A DNA stretch of 64,000 nucleotides, taken from positions 1,426,001-1,490,000 of the forward strand of contig NZ_CP167895.1 of NCBI RefSeq assembly GCF_041504345.1, read 5' to 3'. Numbering within the stretch: position 1 is the first letter of the stretch; every line of letters begins with the position of its first letter. This document shows, piece after piece, positions 17,813 through 25,904 of this stretch. The translations under genes and the position numbers were made by a program. The stretch is from Vibrio sp. BS-M-Sm-2. Its GTDB lineage: Bacteria; Pseudomonadota; Gammaproteobacteria; Enterobacterales; Vibrionaceae. A model generated the notes under the pieces. The model ran no database searches, had not been told where the DNA came from, and was given only the letters and a program-made list of their open reading frames with translations.

Positions 17813-19081
17813 TTAATAAAACGTAGCGACTTGGTTTCGTCCGTTGTCTTTAGCTTGGTAGAGCGCTTTGTCTGCACGTTTGATGGCAGTACGTATAGAT
17901 TCATGCTCCTTAAGCTGCGTTACTCCGGTCGAAGCCGTGACTTTAAGCGCTTTAGGCCAAGGGCTTTGCTCCATTGCTAAGTAAAAATTATCGATAGATT
18001 CGTTACACTGTAGCGCAGTTTGTTCCAGGCAAACGAGCAGAAACTCCTCACCACCCCAACGATAAAGCAAGTACTGCTCACCAAGGCTCTTGTTCGCCGT
18101 TGCGACAAACTGAATAAGTACTTTGTCACCCACTTCGTGGCCATGTTGATCGTTGATCTGCTTAAAATGGTCTAAATCAAACAACGCGATGTGAATCGTT
18201 TTTCCTTGTTGCGCCAACCATTCGAAATCATAGAAGGTATCTAAAGCTTCGGTTCGGTTTCTACATCCGGTCAACGGATCGGTTGTGGCCTTTACCTTTA
18301 GCTCTTCAATTTCTTGGGTTAAATGGCGTTGTTGCTGTGCTGAACGCGTTTTGTTTCGTTGTGCAATATGTAAAGCACAAGCGACATAGTAGATCGCGTA
18401 TACCACCCATAGTCCAACCAATAGCTCACCTAGCAAAGCCTTGCTGATGATTTTACCGTGGAACACAATACTCGAGATGTTAAGTGAATGATGCCCAGCA
18501 AGCGTGCTGGCACCAAGCCCGAGTTCAACAGATACCGCGTTCGTAATGTCTACAGCGCTATCAGAAACAGGGCGGTTATAATGATCAATCCACCAGAAAG
18601 GAACATTGAAGTAGTCTAAGTCGATGTGGTTTTTATCTGGTAATGAGAAGTCTAAGCGATTGAACTTGTTCGACATAGCATCGCCTTTCACGCTGTAATT
18701 CTTGTCGTAATTACGAATGTAGAAGCGAAACCTTGGGTCTTCTTGGCCTTGGTAATCCATATTAATGGTGACCGAATCGAACGTAGAGAGATCGAGCCCT
18801 TTACCTTGTGTCGATATAACGAACTCAATTTCACAGAATGGCAAGCTATAGGTTCGTTCAAAGTCACACTGTAACTCAATTCCATCTTCTGACCTTTTTA
18901 ACAAGCCAACGGTGCCACCATCGTGGTCTCTGTCTGTGTTAACGCGTGTAGGGTATTTGTCTGGTGTAATAACGAGGCTCTTATTCATGAGCGTATTAAA
19001 AGAGATCAACGACACTAGCGTGATTGCTAGGCAAAAAATCGAAAGGAATATGTTGAGTTTTCGGAATGCTTTGTCGCTCAT
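17813..19081 (-). CDS. Diguanylate cyclase with periplasmic sensor region
   Basis: A 422-residue protein with a membrane segment near residues 9-32 (IFLSIFCLAITLVSLISF), a periplasmic beta-rich region to about 215 (for example FDSVTINMDYQGQEDPRFRF), a second membrane helix (LLVGLWVVYAIYYVACAL), a short coiled coil and a GGDEF domain with LTGCRNRTEALD, ALFDLDHFKQINDQHGHEVGD and YRWGGEEFLLVC. The cyclase site is intact. The frame is open upstream to a TTG at 19120, but ATG 19081 gives the normal membrane-anchor start. It lies in the accessory island. Confidence 0.9.
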   Translation of the reverse strand: MSDKAFRKLNIFLSIFCLAITLVSLISFNTLMNKSLVITPDKYPTRVNTDRDHDGGTVGLLKRSEDGIELQCDFERTYSLPFCEIEFVISTQGKGLDLSTFDSVTINMDYQGQEDPRFRFYIRNYDKNYSVKGDAMSNKFNRLDFSLPDKNHIDLDYFNVPFWWIDHYNRPVSDSAVDITNAVSVELGLGASTLAGHHSLNISSIVFHGKIISKALLGELLVGLWVVYAIYYVACALHIAQRNKTRSAQQQRHLTQEIEELKVKATTDPLTGCRNRTEALDTFYDFEWLAQQGKTIHIALFDLDHFKQINDQHGHEVGDKVLIQFVATANKSLGEQYLLYRWGGEEFLLVCLEQTALQCNESIDNFYLAMEQSPWPKALKVTASTGVTQLKEHESIRTAIKRADKALYQAKDNGRNQVATFY

Positions 19082-19311
19082 GATACTAACCCGTACACGT
19101 GATTCGAACCTAATGCGCAATGCCTTAAAGTTGGCGCAATCGGAGATTAGAGTATTAGCATTGATAAAATTGCTATACCCAGAACTGATCCAGAATTGAC
19201 GGTTATACAGGAAAGCGAACCATTAGACCAAATTCAAGTTCAAAAATTGAACGCAGCCCCTTGATTCTGAATGTTATTTGCTCAATAAGTGCGGTTTTTA
19301 CGGGGGCAATA

Positions 19312-19339
19312 ATTTAACTGTGTATTTATACAGTTAAAT
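19312..19339 (+). promoter_or_regulatory. LexA (SOS) box
   Basis: CTGTGTATTTATACAG (19318-19333) has the CTG-N10-CAG architecture and AT-rich core of gammaproteobacterial LexA operators, and the palindrome extends outward to ATTTAACTG (19312-19320) and CAGTTAAAT (19331-19339). It is about 115 bases upstream of a tiny ORF with a perfect Shine-Dalgarno and about 245 upstream of a strong terminator. LexA binding itself is inferred. Confidence 0.8.
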
Positions 19340-19452
19340 TTAAAGTAGCTCGGTTTGTGTAATCAGAGCGGTGTGTGCGAGCTTTATGGCTTGCTGTGAT
19401 ACGAGTCACGAGGCCACTGTTTACTGTTCATCAATTAAAGTGGAGGGTAGTT

Positions 19453-19509
19453 ATGTTGCAGTGTCACTTTTTGGGGCTCGGTTTTATCGAAACACTTTAT
19501 TGTTTATGA
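19453..19509 (+). CDS. Putative 18-residue leader peptide on an SOS-type transcript
   Basis: ATG at 19453 is preceded by GGAGGG at 19442-19447, a near-ideal Shine-Dalgarno. The frame encodes MLQCHFLGLGFIETLYCL and ends at TGA overlapping the next ATG (ATGA at 19506-19509), the usual arrangement for translational coupling. The peptide is hydrophobic with two cysteines. It is too short for similarity-based support, so coding status rests on the ribosome-binding site, the coupling, the LexA box and the terminator. Confidence 0.5.
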   Translation: MLQCHFLGLGFIETLYCL

Positions 19510-19601
19510 GAGCGTTACTTGTGTTTATTCGTACCCTTGTTAACGAAACAGTGCTCCTTTGCTTGCTGCACTGGAACCCAAAAGGCGAACTCATTGATTG
19601 A
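19506..19601 (+). CDS. Putative 31-residue hydrophobic peptide, SOS-type (tisB-like in plan only)
   Basis: It starts at the ATG that overlaps the upstream peptide stop. It begins MRALLVFIRTLVNETVLLCL, giving one candidate membrane helix at about residues 3-22 with an arginine near the start and another inside, then a hydrophilic tail ending KGELID. Its stop lies inside the terminator stem. LexA-box control, a long untranslated leader and a two-ORF layout recall E. coli tisAB, whose TisB is a membrane-depolarising toxin; no sequence similarity to TisB is claimed. The same frame is open upstream to 19371, but there the ribosome-binding site is poor. Confidence 0.5.
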   Translation: MRALLVFIRTLVNETVLLCLLHWNPKGELID

Positions 19602-19616
19602 GTTCGCCTTTTTTTT
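19582..19616 (+). terminator. Strong Rho-independent terminator of the SOS-type transcript
   Basis: A perfect 12-bp stem (AAGGCGAACTCA with TGAGTTCGCCTT), five-base loop and eight T residues. No annotated protein gene precedes it on this strand, which is the main clue that a short transcript is made here. Confidence 0.93.
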
Positions 19617-19712
19617 GAATTTAATCATTTAGTTTAACTGCATCTATTTTTATATATTTACGCCGATATATGATATGGGCACGATGAGTATTAGTAACAA
19701 TGGAAAGATTAA

Positions 19713-20868
19713 ATGACCGACAATACATTAAATGTTGAAACCACATCTAGCGTCACTGCAATCACTGACCCTATCGCCCTCAGAACTACGGATTCTGTGA
19801 GGTTGGTATTTAAGCCAACTTTAGTTCGAGGTCAGGAAAAGAAAAATTGGATTAAGGGTGAGTTCATTTATCAAAGGAAAAAAATCTGATGAGTGGGAAG
19901 ATTCAAAAAATGTAAATCTAAGCAAATTAAAAGCAGGAGAAGGGGTTCACTTGGTTTTGACTACAGATGAAGTTGGTGAATTGCTTAATAGTTTAGGTGC
20001 CATAATTAGAAGTGATATGAAAAGTGGCCTCAGAAGTGGAAAAAGCACATATGTAAAAGTAGAGGAAGGACGAGCATCTGCTGTCAGTAAAATTACAAGT
20101 ATTAGCGATGAAGACTTAGATGAGATACTAAGTATTAGTAATGGCGATGCGTTTAAAACTGTAAAAAAAATTGCAAACATTCTAACCAATTCTAACCATT
20201 CTGATGCCATTCTGAATAGCTTAAAACAGTTGCCAGTGCATGATATTGCTAAACTAAACGCAATGACTGGTATTACAACGTTAAAAGCTTCTTTGGACTA
20301 TTGGAAGAAAAACGATAAGTCTAAAGATGAAGGGCAATGGCAGAAGTATTTTGAGGACAACCCTTTCATCTTAAGTAATATATTGTCCATACCTGCTTTT
20401 ATGTTGAATGGTAGTGCTTATGTTGGCGGTAAATCTGTTGATAACGTTGGCGGAAACTTATGTGATTTTCTTTTTAAGTCAGAGCAGACAGAAAACCCTG
20501 TACTAATTGAAATAAAAACACCAGCAACTAATCTTATCGGAAAAGCTTATAGACAAACGTTTAGTATGTCTGATGAGGTCTCTGGCTCTATTGGCCAAAT
20601 CTTAAACTACTCAAACCAGTTATTGAAAAATAGCTACGCCTTGCAAATTGAAGACCAAGATAAGAGTAAGGAACAACAGTTTAAAATTCACAAACCGTTA
20701 CTTTACGTGATTATTGGTAACTCCACAGAGCTAGACAATAACAAAAAGCGAGAGGCGTTTGAATTATATCGAAATAACCTTAAAGATATTAACATTCTAA
20801 CGTTTGATGAGGTATTTGCGAAAGTTAAACGTTTAATCTCTGTACTCGAAGAATCGACAAATTCTTAG
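19713..20868 (+). pseudogene. sduA: Shedu (DUF4263) anti-phage nuclease gene with a frameshift at an A7 run
   Basis: Two frames carry one protein. The first runs from ATG 19713 (GGAAAG upstream) and reaches TGA at 19887-19889; the second, open from GTG 19858 to 20868, carries the body. They join at A7 (19878-19884): removing one A yields continuous ...EFIYQRKKSDEWED. The C-terminal nuclease domain keeps the restriction-like motif D203 (LCDFLF) and E218-x-K220 (LIEIKTP), numbered from GTG 19858. Shedu proteins are single-gene defence nucleases. The GTG lacks a spaced ribosome-binding site, so independent expression of the body is doubtful. Inactivation, slippage-rescued expression or a sequencing error cannot be told apart here. 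Confidence 0.8.
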
Positions 20869-20879
20869 TGTTACCTTTG

Positions 20880-20904
20880 AAGCCCGTAGTAAGCGGGCTT
20901 TTTT
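20880..20904 (+). terminator. Rho-independent terminator of the Shedu gene
   Basis: A 7-bp stem (AAGCCCG with CGGGCTT), 7-base loop and TTTT, 12 bases past the Shedu stop. Confidence 0.85.
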
Positions 20905-21120
20905 GTATTTACTGTACCGTCCTAAATATGGTTGACACATTTCCAACATGAAATTGGAGAGTGTCATGAAAACAACAATTCCAAACGATAATGAATAGTT
21001 ATCAGTTTTAAAAGAACGTTATTAATAAATTCGGATTGCTTATCAATAGTTTAAATCTAATGGATCTAAAATTTTTCGATTGGTTACCAAATGTTAAAAC
21101 ATTAATACTCTCTGTCAATC

Positions 21121-22582
21121 CCATTTTAAAATGTCCTCATTTGTCCCAAATAGAAATGTCCCCTTGTTAGGTCTTTCGACTGGAAGCTTTGAATGGTTCG
21201 GTGAGGACAGGGTTGATGGCTCGAGGTGCTGTTTGAAGGGCTCTTTGTTGTGCACGGCGCTTGGGGGCTTTCTTACTGCGGGTTCGTTGCTGTTGTTGTT
21301 CGAATTCTTCTTGTTGTTGCTGAGCAAATTTTAAAACTTGGCCGAGGCGTTTGTTGTCGACGATTTGGGCTTGTTGAACGTGCTCGAGTTTGTCGAAGGT
21401 TTTGAATTCGAGTTTTCGATGCCCGTATTGGATGGCAATTTCACCGTTTGGGTAGTCGAGTATCTTGACATGTTCGTGCGCTAGTCGGCTGTTTTCTTCA
21501 GTAGGTTCAATGAGATAAACCACTTTATCGTATTGAAATGTCAGCGACTTTGAGAGCTTGCGGGTTTCTTGCCAACTGAAAATATCGTCGAGTTCTTGCT
21601 TGGACTCTCGAACCGGACGATGCATGTTTTTCGGGTATTGAGCGGGCTTAGCAAAGCGGTGGTTAAAATCGGCGATGAAGTAGGGAAGCCAGGCGTTGGC
21701 TTGCTCGATGGTGTTGATGCCTTGTAAGCGCATCTCTTTAACCAGCCGGTCTTGCAACGTGAGATTGGCTCGCTCAACGCGGCCTTTGGCTTGGGAGCTG
21801 TTGGCACAAATGAGTTCTATCGCCAGCTCTTTCAACACGCGCCCGTATTGAGTTTGGCCAACTTGTTTGTGTTTCTCCTGATTCACTCGAAATATGGAGT
21901 GTTTGTCGCTGTAAAATGCGATGGGTTTACCGTGCGCGTCGAGGTATTCACGCGTCGCCAACATGTAGTCAAACGCGGATTCTGTCTCACTGAATCTTAG
22001 GTTCATCAAACGGCCAGTCGCATCATCAATGAACACCAATAGGCAGCATTTGTCGCTGCGGCCTTCAAACCAGTCATGATGGGAGCCGTCAATTTGGATA
22101 AGTTCACCCAAGCAATCACGACGGTAACGAGGCTGATAGACTCGAGGTTTGCGTTGTGAATGTGGAAGCCACAGTCCGTCGGCGATCATCCATTGACGTA
22201 AAGTTTCTTTAGAGACGGATAGATTGTGTCGTTCAGTCAGTTTTTCCAGAGCGAACGTTGGTGAGAAGTCAGAGTAATGCTCACGGATAAGTTTCAGTAT
22301 TTCAATTCTGAAATGTTCTGAGTAGCGTCGATTACTTGGGCGTCCACGCGCTGCGTGTGTAAGACTTTGAGCGCCAAGAGAGACAAGTTTGTTTACCAAA
22401 CGTCGGATATGACGGGCAGACAGATTCAAAATGATAGCAGCGTCAACTTGGCGTAGTCGTTTTTCACGTACGTCAGTAAGCACCTTGAATCGATGAATAT
22501 CTTTTTCACTCATAGTAATAAGCATCCGGATAACTCCTAAGCAGACCAATATAGGTAAGCTTAGGAGGACATTTTAAAATGG
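21121..22582 (-). mobile_element. ISNCY-type insertion sequence
   Basis: A transposase gene is flanked by an 18-base inverted repeat: CCATTTTAAAATGTCCTC at 21121-21138 and its reverse complement at 22565-22582. Outside this core the two sides share only a possible TGTC, so the exact tips and any target duplication were not fixed. It lies between the Shedu gene and yciH in a segment foreign to the conserved Vibrio order. Confidence 0.8.
21167..22525 (-). CDS. ISNCY-family transposase
   Basis: A 453-residue DDE transposase. The N-terminus has a helix-turn-helix (RQVDAAIILNLSARHIRRLV) and a second DNA-binding part; the catalytic core shows D in LIQIDGSHHDWF, D in AFYSDKHSIF and E in AKGRVERANLTLQDRL. 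The C-terminus is Q/R/K-rich (FAQQQQEEFEQQQQ). The chosen ATG at 22525 has TAGGAG eight bases upstream on the minus strand; the frame is open slightly further and another ATG lies four codons inside. The ORF appears intact, so the element may still be mobile. Confidence 0.9.
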   Translation of the reverse strand: MLITMSEKDIHRFKVLTDVREKRLRQVDAAIILNLSARHIRRLVNKLVSLGAQSLTHAARGRPSNRRYSEHFRIEILKLIREHYSDFSPTFALEKLTERHNLSVSKETLRQWMIADGLWLPHSQRKPRVYQPRYRRDCLGELIQIDGSHHDWFEGRSDKCCLLVFIDDATGRLMNLRFSETESAFDYMLATREYLDAHGKPIAFYSDKHSIFRVNQEKHKQVGQTQYGRVLKELAIELICANSSQAKGRVERANLTLQDRLVKEMRLQGINTIEQANAWLPYFIADFNHRFAKPAQYPKNMHRPVRESKQELDDIFSWQETRKLSKSLTFQYDKVVYLIEPTEENSRLAHEHVKILDYPNGEIAIQYGHRKLEFKTFDKLEHVQQAQIVDNKRLGQVLKFAQQQQEEFEQQQQRTRSKKAPKRRAQQRALQTAPRAINPVLTEPFKASSRKT

Positions 22583-22815
22583 CTCAAACCGGACATTACT
22601 AAATTGCTCTAACAATCCCATTGCGCATTATGTATATTATGTTAAATTGGATTTGATGTTTATAAGGCAGGACTCTTTGTGTGATGCCCTGCCTTTATTT
22701 GGTGTCGATATTCTCTGAATTATACTGTGTATTTAACCATATTGGCTATTTACCATAAAATACCTAATATCCAGTGATAATAATCTTCGATTTTAACCCT
22801 GGTATTAGTTAGAGA

Positions 22816-23127
22816 TTAACCGCCAGAGAATTTAACTTTGTAGCCTTTCTTTTCAAGGTGCGCTTTGATCTTGTCACGAGCGTCACCTTGAATCTCGATG
22901 TTGCCATCTTTTACGGATCCACCACAGCCACAGACTTTCTTAAGTTCTGCTGCCATTAGTTTTAATGGTGCGTCATCTAGGTCTAAGCCAGTTACGACAG
23001 AAACGCCTTTGCCTTTACGGCCTTTGGTTTCTTTTTGAATTCGAACGATACCATCGCCTTTAGGACGCTGGACTTTCTCTTCTTCAGGCTTAATGCGACC
23101 TGTTTCTGTTGAATATACTAAACTCAT
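22816..23127 (-). CDS. yciH: YciH/SUI1-family translation factor
   Basis: A 103-residue homolog of eukaryotic eIF1. The family core is clear: GIVRIQKETKGRKGKGVSVV, then KKVCGCGGSVKDGNIEIQGD and a C-terminal KKGYKVKFSGG. E. coli YciH influences start-codon selection and initiation-complex stability on the 30S subunit. It begins three bases after the DUF3319-like gene stop, so the two are probably co-transcribed. It marks the right side of the accessory island. Confidence 0.94.
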   Translation of the reverse strand: MSLVYSTETGRIKPEEEKVQRPKGDGIVRIQKETKGRKGKGVSVVTGLDLDDAPLKLMAAELKKVCGCGGSVKDGNIEIQGDARDKIKAHLEKKGYKVKFSGG

Positions 23128-23130
23128 AAC

Positions 23131-23505
23131 TTATTTCTTTTGTTGCTCTGCTTTTTGTTTTGCGAGTAAGTAAGCTTCTATATGACGCTGAATTGCAACC
23201 TTGCCGCCTTTGATAAGACGTCCGTTAAACATGCAATACCACGCGTTAGGCTCACCTGTGTCATTCTTTATCTGATAGCCGTTGAAGTTTTCAGTTTGGC
23301 CACCAGTTCCTCTCGACTTATTTAACGTCGTGAACTCTTTCGGGTCAATAATAGATGCGGTGTCAATCCACCAATCAATACTCTTTTTCACGGCAGCTAG
23401 GTTGCCCTGAATAACATTGTTCTTTAACTTAGCACGCCAAACCGTGTTAGTGGCATCCGTCGATTGCAGATGGACGCTTCGGTAAATTGAATTAGCCATA
23501 TCCAT
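23131..23505 (-). CDS. DUF3319-like small protein
   Basis: A 124-residue soluble protein with conserved-looking segments NSIYRSVHLQSTDATNTVWR, AVKKSIDWWID and AWYCMFNGRLIKGGKVAIQR and a lysine-rich tail. It resembles the Vibrio family DUF3319, recalled from family knowledge only. Start may be the first ATG or the one two codons later (MANSIY). It forms a tight pair with yciH. No function is known. Confidence 0.75.
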   Translation of the reverse strand: MDMANSIYRSVHLQSTDATNTVWRAKLKNNVIQGNLAAVKKSIDWWIDTASIIDPKEFTTLNKSRGTGGQTENFNGYQIKNDTGEPNAWYCMFNGRLIKGGKVAIQRHIEAYLLAKQKAEQQKK

Positions 23506-23599
23506 TAATCATCTTTTTGTTTTCACTACATTAATCATAAGTATACTTATAATGATATCAAGCATAATATGGTAAAAACACCTGTCGAGGTACGGTAAT

Positions 23600-24568
23600 T
23601 TGAGAAAAAATGTCCCTATTCTAACCGACTCTGTGAGAATTAATTCATTTGTTGAAAAATTGAACAGGTGCGCGACAATTGAAATTATAGATGAGTTGAC
23701 AGGATTTCAATACTCTCGTAATTCACTGTTAGGTATCTACAGTGATTGGAATCGCTATCATGCGTTCTGTACCAAACATCGTATTAACACACTTCCCGCA
23801 TCTATAACCGCTGTTCGTCGTTTTCTCGAGACGGAGTCTAACGATAGAAAATACGCATCTCTAAAACGTTACACCGCAACGCTTAGTATGCTTCATACTG
23901 TGTTGAACTTTGCTAATCCAATCAAGCACAGGCAAGTTCGCTTTACCCTGCTCCACTTACAGTCGCAAATGGCCGGTGACGCGAAGCAAACCAATGCTAT
24001 GACATCTAAGCATCTCACTGATTTAAATGTGTTACTCTCCGACGACAAAGCAAACTTGAAAGAGATCAGGGATATAGCTATTTATAACGTGATGTTCGAG
24101 TGTGCTTTAAAACGCTCAGAACTTAAGGCGTTATCAATGACTGATGTTGAGTACGTTGAAGATCATTACCAAGTCACGGTCAAAGGTTCGGCTTATCAGT
24201 TGTCACAAATAGCCAGTGTTGCACTTCAACGTTGGCTTTCGTTTACTGGTACACAAGATGAGTTGCCAGTATTTCGTGCGATAGACAAGCATGAGAATAT
24301 TGGTTTGCAGCCTTTAGATGATTCGTCTATTTACCGGATATTGAGACGAGCTAGCGACTTACTTCAATTGCCGGAAAACCACTATTTCTCTGGAAATTCG
24401 ATTCGTGTTGGTGCTGCACAAGAGTTGTCGAAACAAGGTCTTAAGGTTAGAGAGATTCAGGACTTTGGCCGCTGGCTTAGCCCTGCAATGCCAGCCCAAT
24501 ATGTTGGCTTTTCGGGTACTGCTGAAAGTGAGAAGATGAAGTTTAAGGCGCTAACCCCTTGGCAATAA
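23600..24568 (+). CDS. Solitary tyrosine recombinase-like protein
   Basis: A 322-residue integrase-family protein from a TTG start, with GAGG about nine bases upstream. An N-terminal SAM-like DNA-binding part (SLLGIYSDWNRYHAFCTKHR) precedes the catalytic domain. Expected residues: R172 (ALKRSELKAL), K195 (TVKGSAY), R269 (NSIRVGAAQEL), W292 in the second histidine position (FGRWLSP) and Y301 (PAQYVGF). The first histidine of the H-x-x-R box is N266, which is unusual. No attachment sites or phage genes are adjacent, and its place between yciH and ddl suggests a resident gene rather than a recent island integrase. Confidence 0.8.
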   Translation: MRKNVPILTDSVRINSFVEKLNRCATIEIIDELTGFQYSRNSLLGIYSDWNRYHAFCTKHRINTLPASITAVRRFLETESNDRKYASLKRYTATLSMLHTVLNFANPIKHRQVRFTLLHLQSQMAGDAKQTNAMTSKHLTDLNVLLSDDKANLKEIRDIAIYNVMFECALKRSELKALSMTDVEYVEDHYQVTVKGSAYQLSQIASVALQRWLSFTGTQDELPVFRAIDKHENIGLQPLDDSSIYRILRRASDLLQLPENHYFSGNSIRVGAAQELSKQGLKVREIQDFGRWLSPAMPAQYVGFSGTAESEKMKFKALTPWQ

Positions 24569-24649
24569 ACGGTTCGTAGATTATTTGGATATTGTTACTT
24601 GGATATAAGTAGTGGCTAAAACGATCGATTTTTAAAAACGGCCAGCTTT

Positions 24650-24692
24650 AAAAACAACAAGTGCTTTGGCAGAAAGCTCAATGCACTTGTTG
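24650..24692 (-). terminator. Terminator of ddl
   Basis: A perfect 10-bp stem (CAACAAGTGC at 24655-24664 with GCACTTGTTG at 24683-24692) and an 18-base loop. On the minus strand it is followed by TTTTT, so it serves ddl; on the plus strand only GGTTTT follows, and it may also stop the recombinase transcript. Confidence 0.75.
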
Positions 24693-24729
24693 GGTTTTGC
24701 TCTAAGTGAACGAAAACGAGTTAGAAGAC

Positions 24730-25725
24730 CTAAGAAAGACTTGTTCTCACGCAGTTCTCCAAGAACTGGCTGAATTTGTGACCGGCATGCTCAACCATTT
24801 TAGGGAACATGGAGATTGGCGTCATACCTGGGAACGTATTTACTTCGTTCAGGTAGATTTCGTTGTCTTGCGTTAGGAAGAAATCAATACGAGACAAGTG
24901 ACGAAGCTTCATCTGAGTGAAGACTTTGCGTGCGCTGTCTGCAATCAATTCACGCTGTTCATCTGTTAAGTTACTTGCTTCAACTTCGGTAATGGAGTGG
25001 CTGTCTGCACTGTACTTCTCTTCATAAGAGTAAAATGCGCCATTAGGTGCAATCACTTCCCCCGGCTTGCTAATATGTAGCTCGCCATCGATTTCATAAG
25101 CAGCAACTTCTAGCTCTCTAGGCACCACTGATTTCTCAACCAATACTTGGTCCGAAAAAGTGAACGCCTTGTTGATCGCTTCGCTTAAATCTTCTACTTG
25201 GTTAACTTGGTAACAACCTACGGAAGAGCCTTGACGGGCAGCTTTCACGAACACTTGACCCCAATTTTCAAAGGCTTGAGTCGCTTGTGAGTGAGCTTGT
25301 TCATCGTTTTCTGATAAGAATAGATAAGGCGTGTTTGGAATGCCAAGCGCGTCGTACCAAAGCTTTGAAGTGATTTTATTGAAGCTGTTGTTACTTGCTT
25401 CTGAACCACAGCCTAGATACGGAATTTTAGCCATTTCAAACAGAGATTGAATGTCACCGGTTTCCCCCGGGAAACCGTGAATACAAGGCACAATGAAATC
25501 GACTTTAGATTCTAAATTGTCACCGCGTAAGGTTTGATCGTTAATATCAAGATAAACCAATTCACCTGAATCAAGACACCAGCCCTCGTTTTTAATTTCA
25601 ACTCTTACAACGTTAAAATCTGCAACGCTATTGAGTTGTTCAAAAAGGTAATTAGCTGAAACTAAAGACACTTCATGCTCTGAAGATCCACCGCCGCAAA
25701 GTAGAAGGATGTTTGTGGTGTTCAT
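24730..25725 (-). CDS. ddl: D-alanine--D-alanine ligase
   Basis: A 331-residue ATP-grasp ligase making D-Ala-D-Ala for peptidoglycan. N-terminal LLLCGGGSSEHEVSLVSA, substrate loop IPCIHG-like VDFIVPCIHGFPGETG, ATP-grasp VFVKAARQGSSVGCYQV, the EEKYSADSHSITEVEA loop and the metal-binding LNEVNTFPGMTPISMFP are all present. It is monocistronic. Its position near vxr (cell-wall damage response) matches the conserved Vibrio order. Confidence 0.97.
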   Translation of the reverse strand: MNTTNILLLCGGGSSEHEVSLVSANYLFEQLNSVADFNVVRVEIKNEGWCLDSGELVYLDINDQTLRGDNLESKVDFIVPCIHGFPGETGDIQSLFEMAKIPYLGCGSEASNNSFNKITSKLWYDALGIPNTPYLFLSENDEQAHSQATQAFENWGQVFVKAARQGSSVGCYQVNQVEDLSEAINKAFTFSDQVLVEKSVVPRELEVAAYEIDGELHISKPGEVIAPNGAFYSYEEKYSADSHSITEVEASNLTDEQRELIADSARKVFTQMKLRHLSRIDFFLTQDNEIYLNEVNTFPGMTPISMFPKMVEHAGHKFSQFLENCVRTSLS

Positions 25726-25860
25726 GGGTAAATTCGGTCCTTGAAACTAGGAATACTGACTTCAATGATAAACAAAAGTCGAGATAGGTACAGTGTTTTG
25801 ATTGTTAAAATTGCGTTCGAAAGAGCGAGCGATTAACTATTAAACAAAACAGCGAGTCTT

Positions 25861-25892
25861 AAAACAAAAGAAGGAGCATTTGCCCCTTCTTT
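25861..25892 (-). terminator. Terminator of the SPOR lipoprotein gene
   Basis: An 11-bp stem (AAGAAGGGGCA with TGCTCCTTCTT when read on the minus strand, one G-U pair), short loop and T-rich tail TTTTGTTTT. Confidence 0.82.
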
Positions 25893-25904
25893 ATGAATTA
25901 AAAC

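Noticed and set aside
19371..19505. A 76-codon ORF extending the 31-residue SOS peptide upstream
   Set aside because: Its GTG start has no ribosome-binding site and the upstream part overlaps the better-supported 18-codon ORF; only the downstream ATG is coupled.
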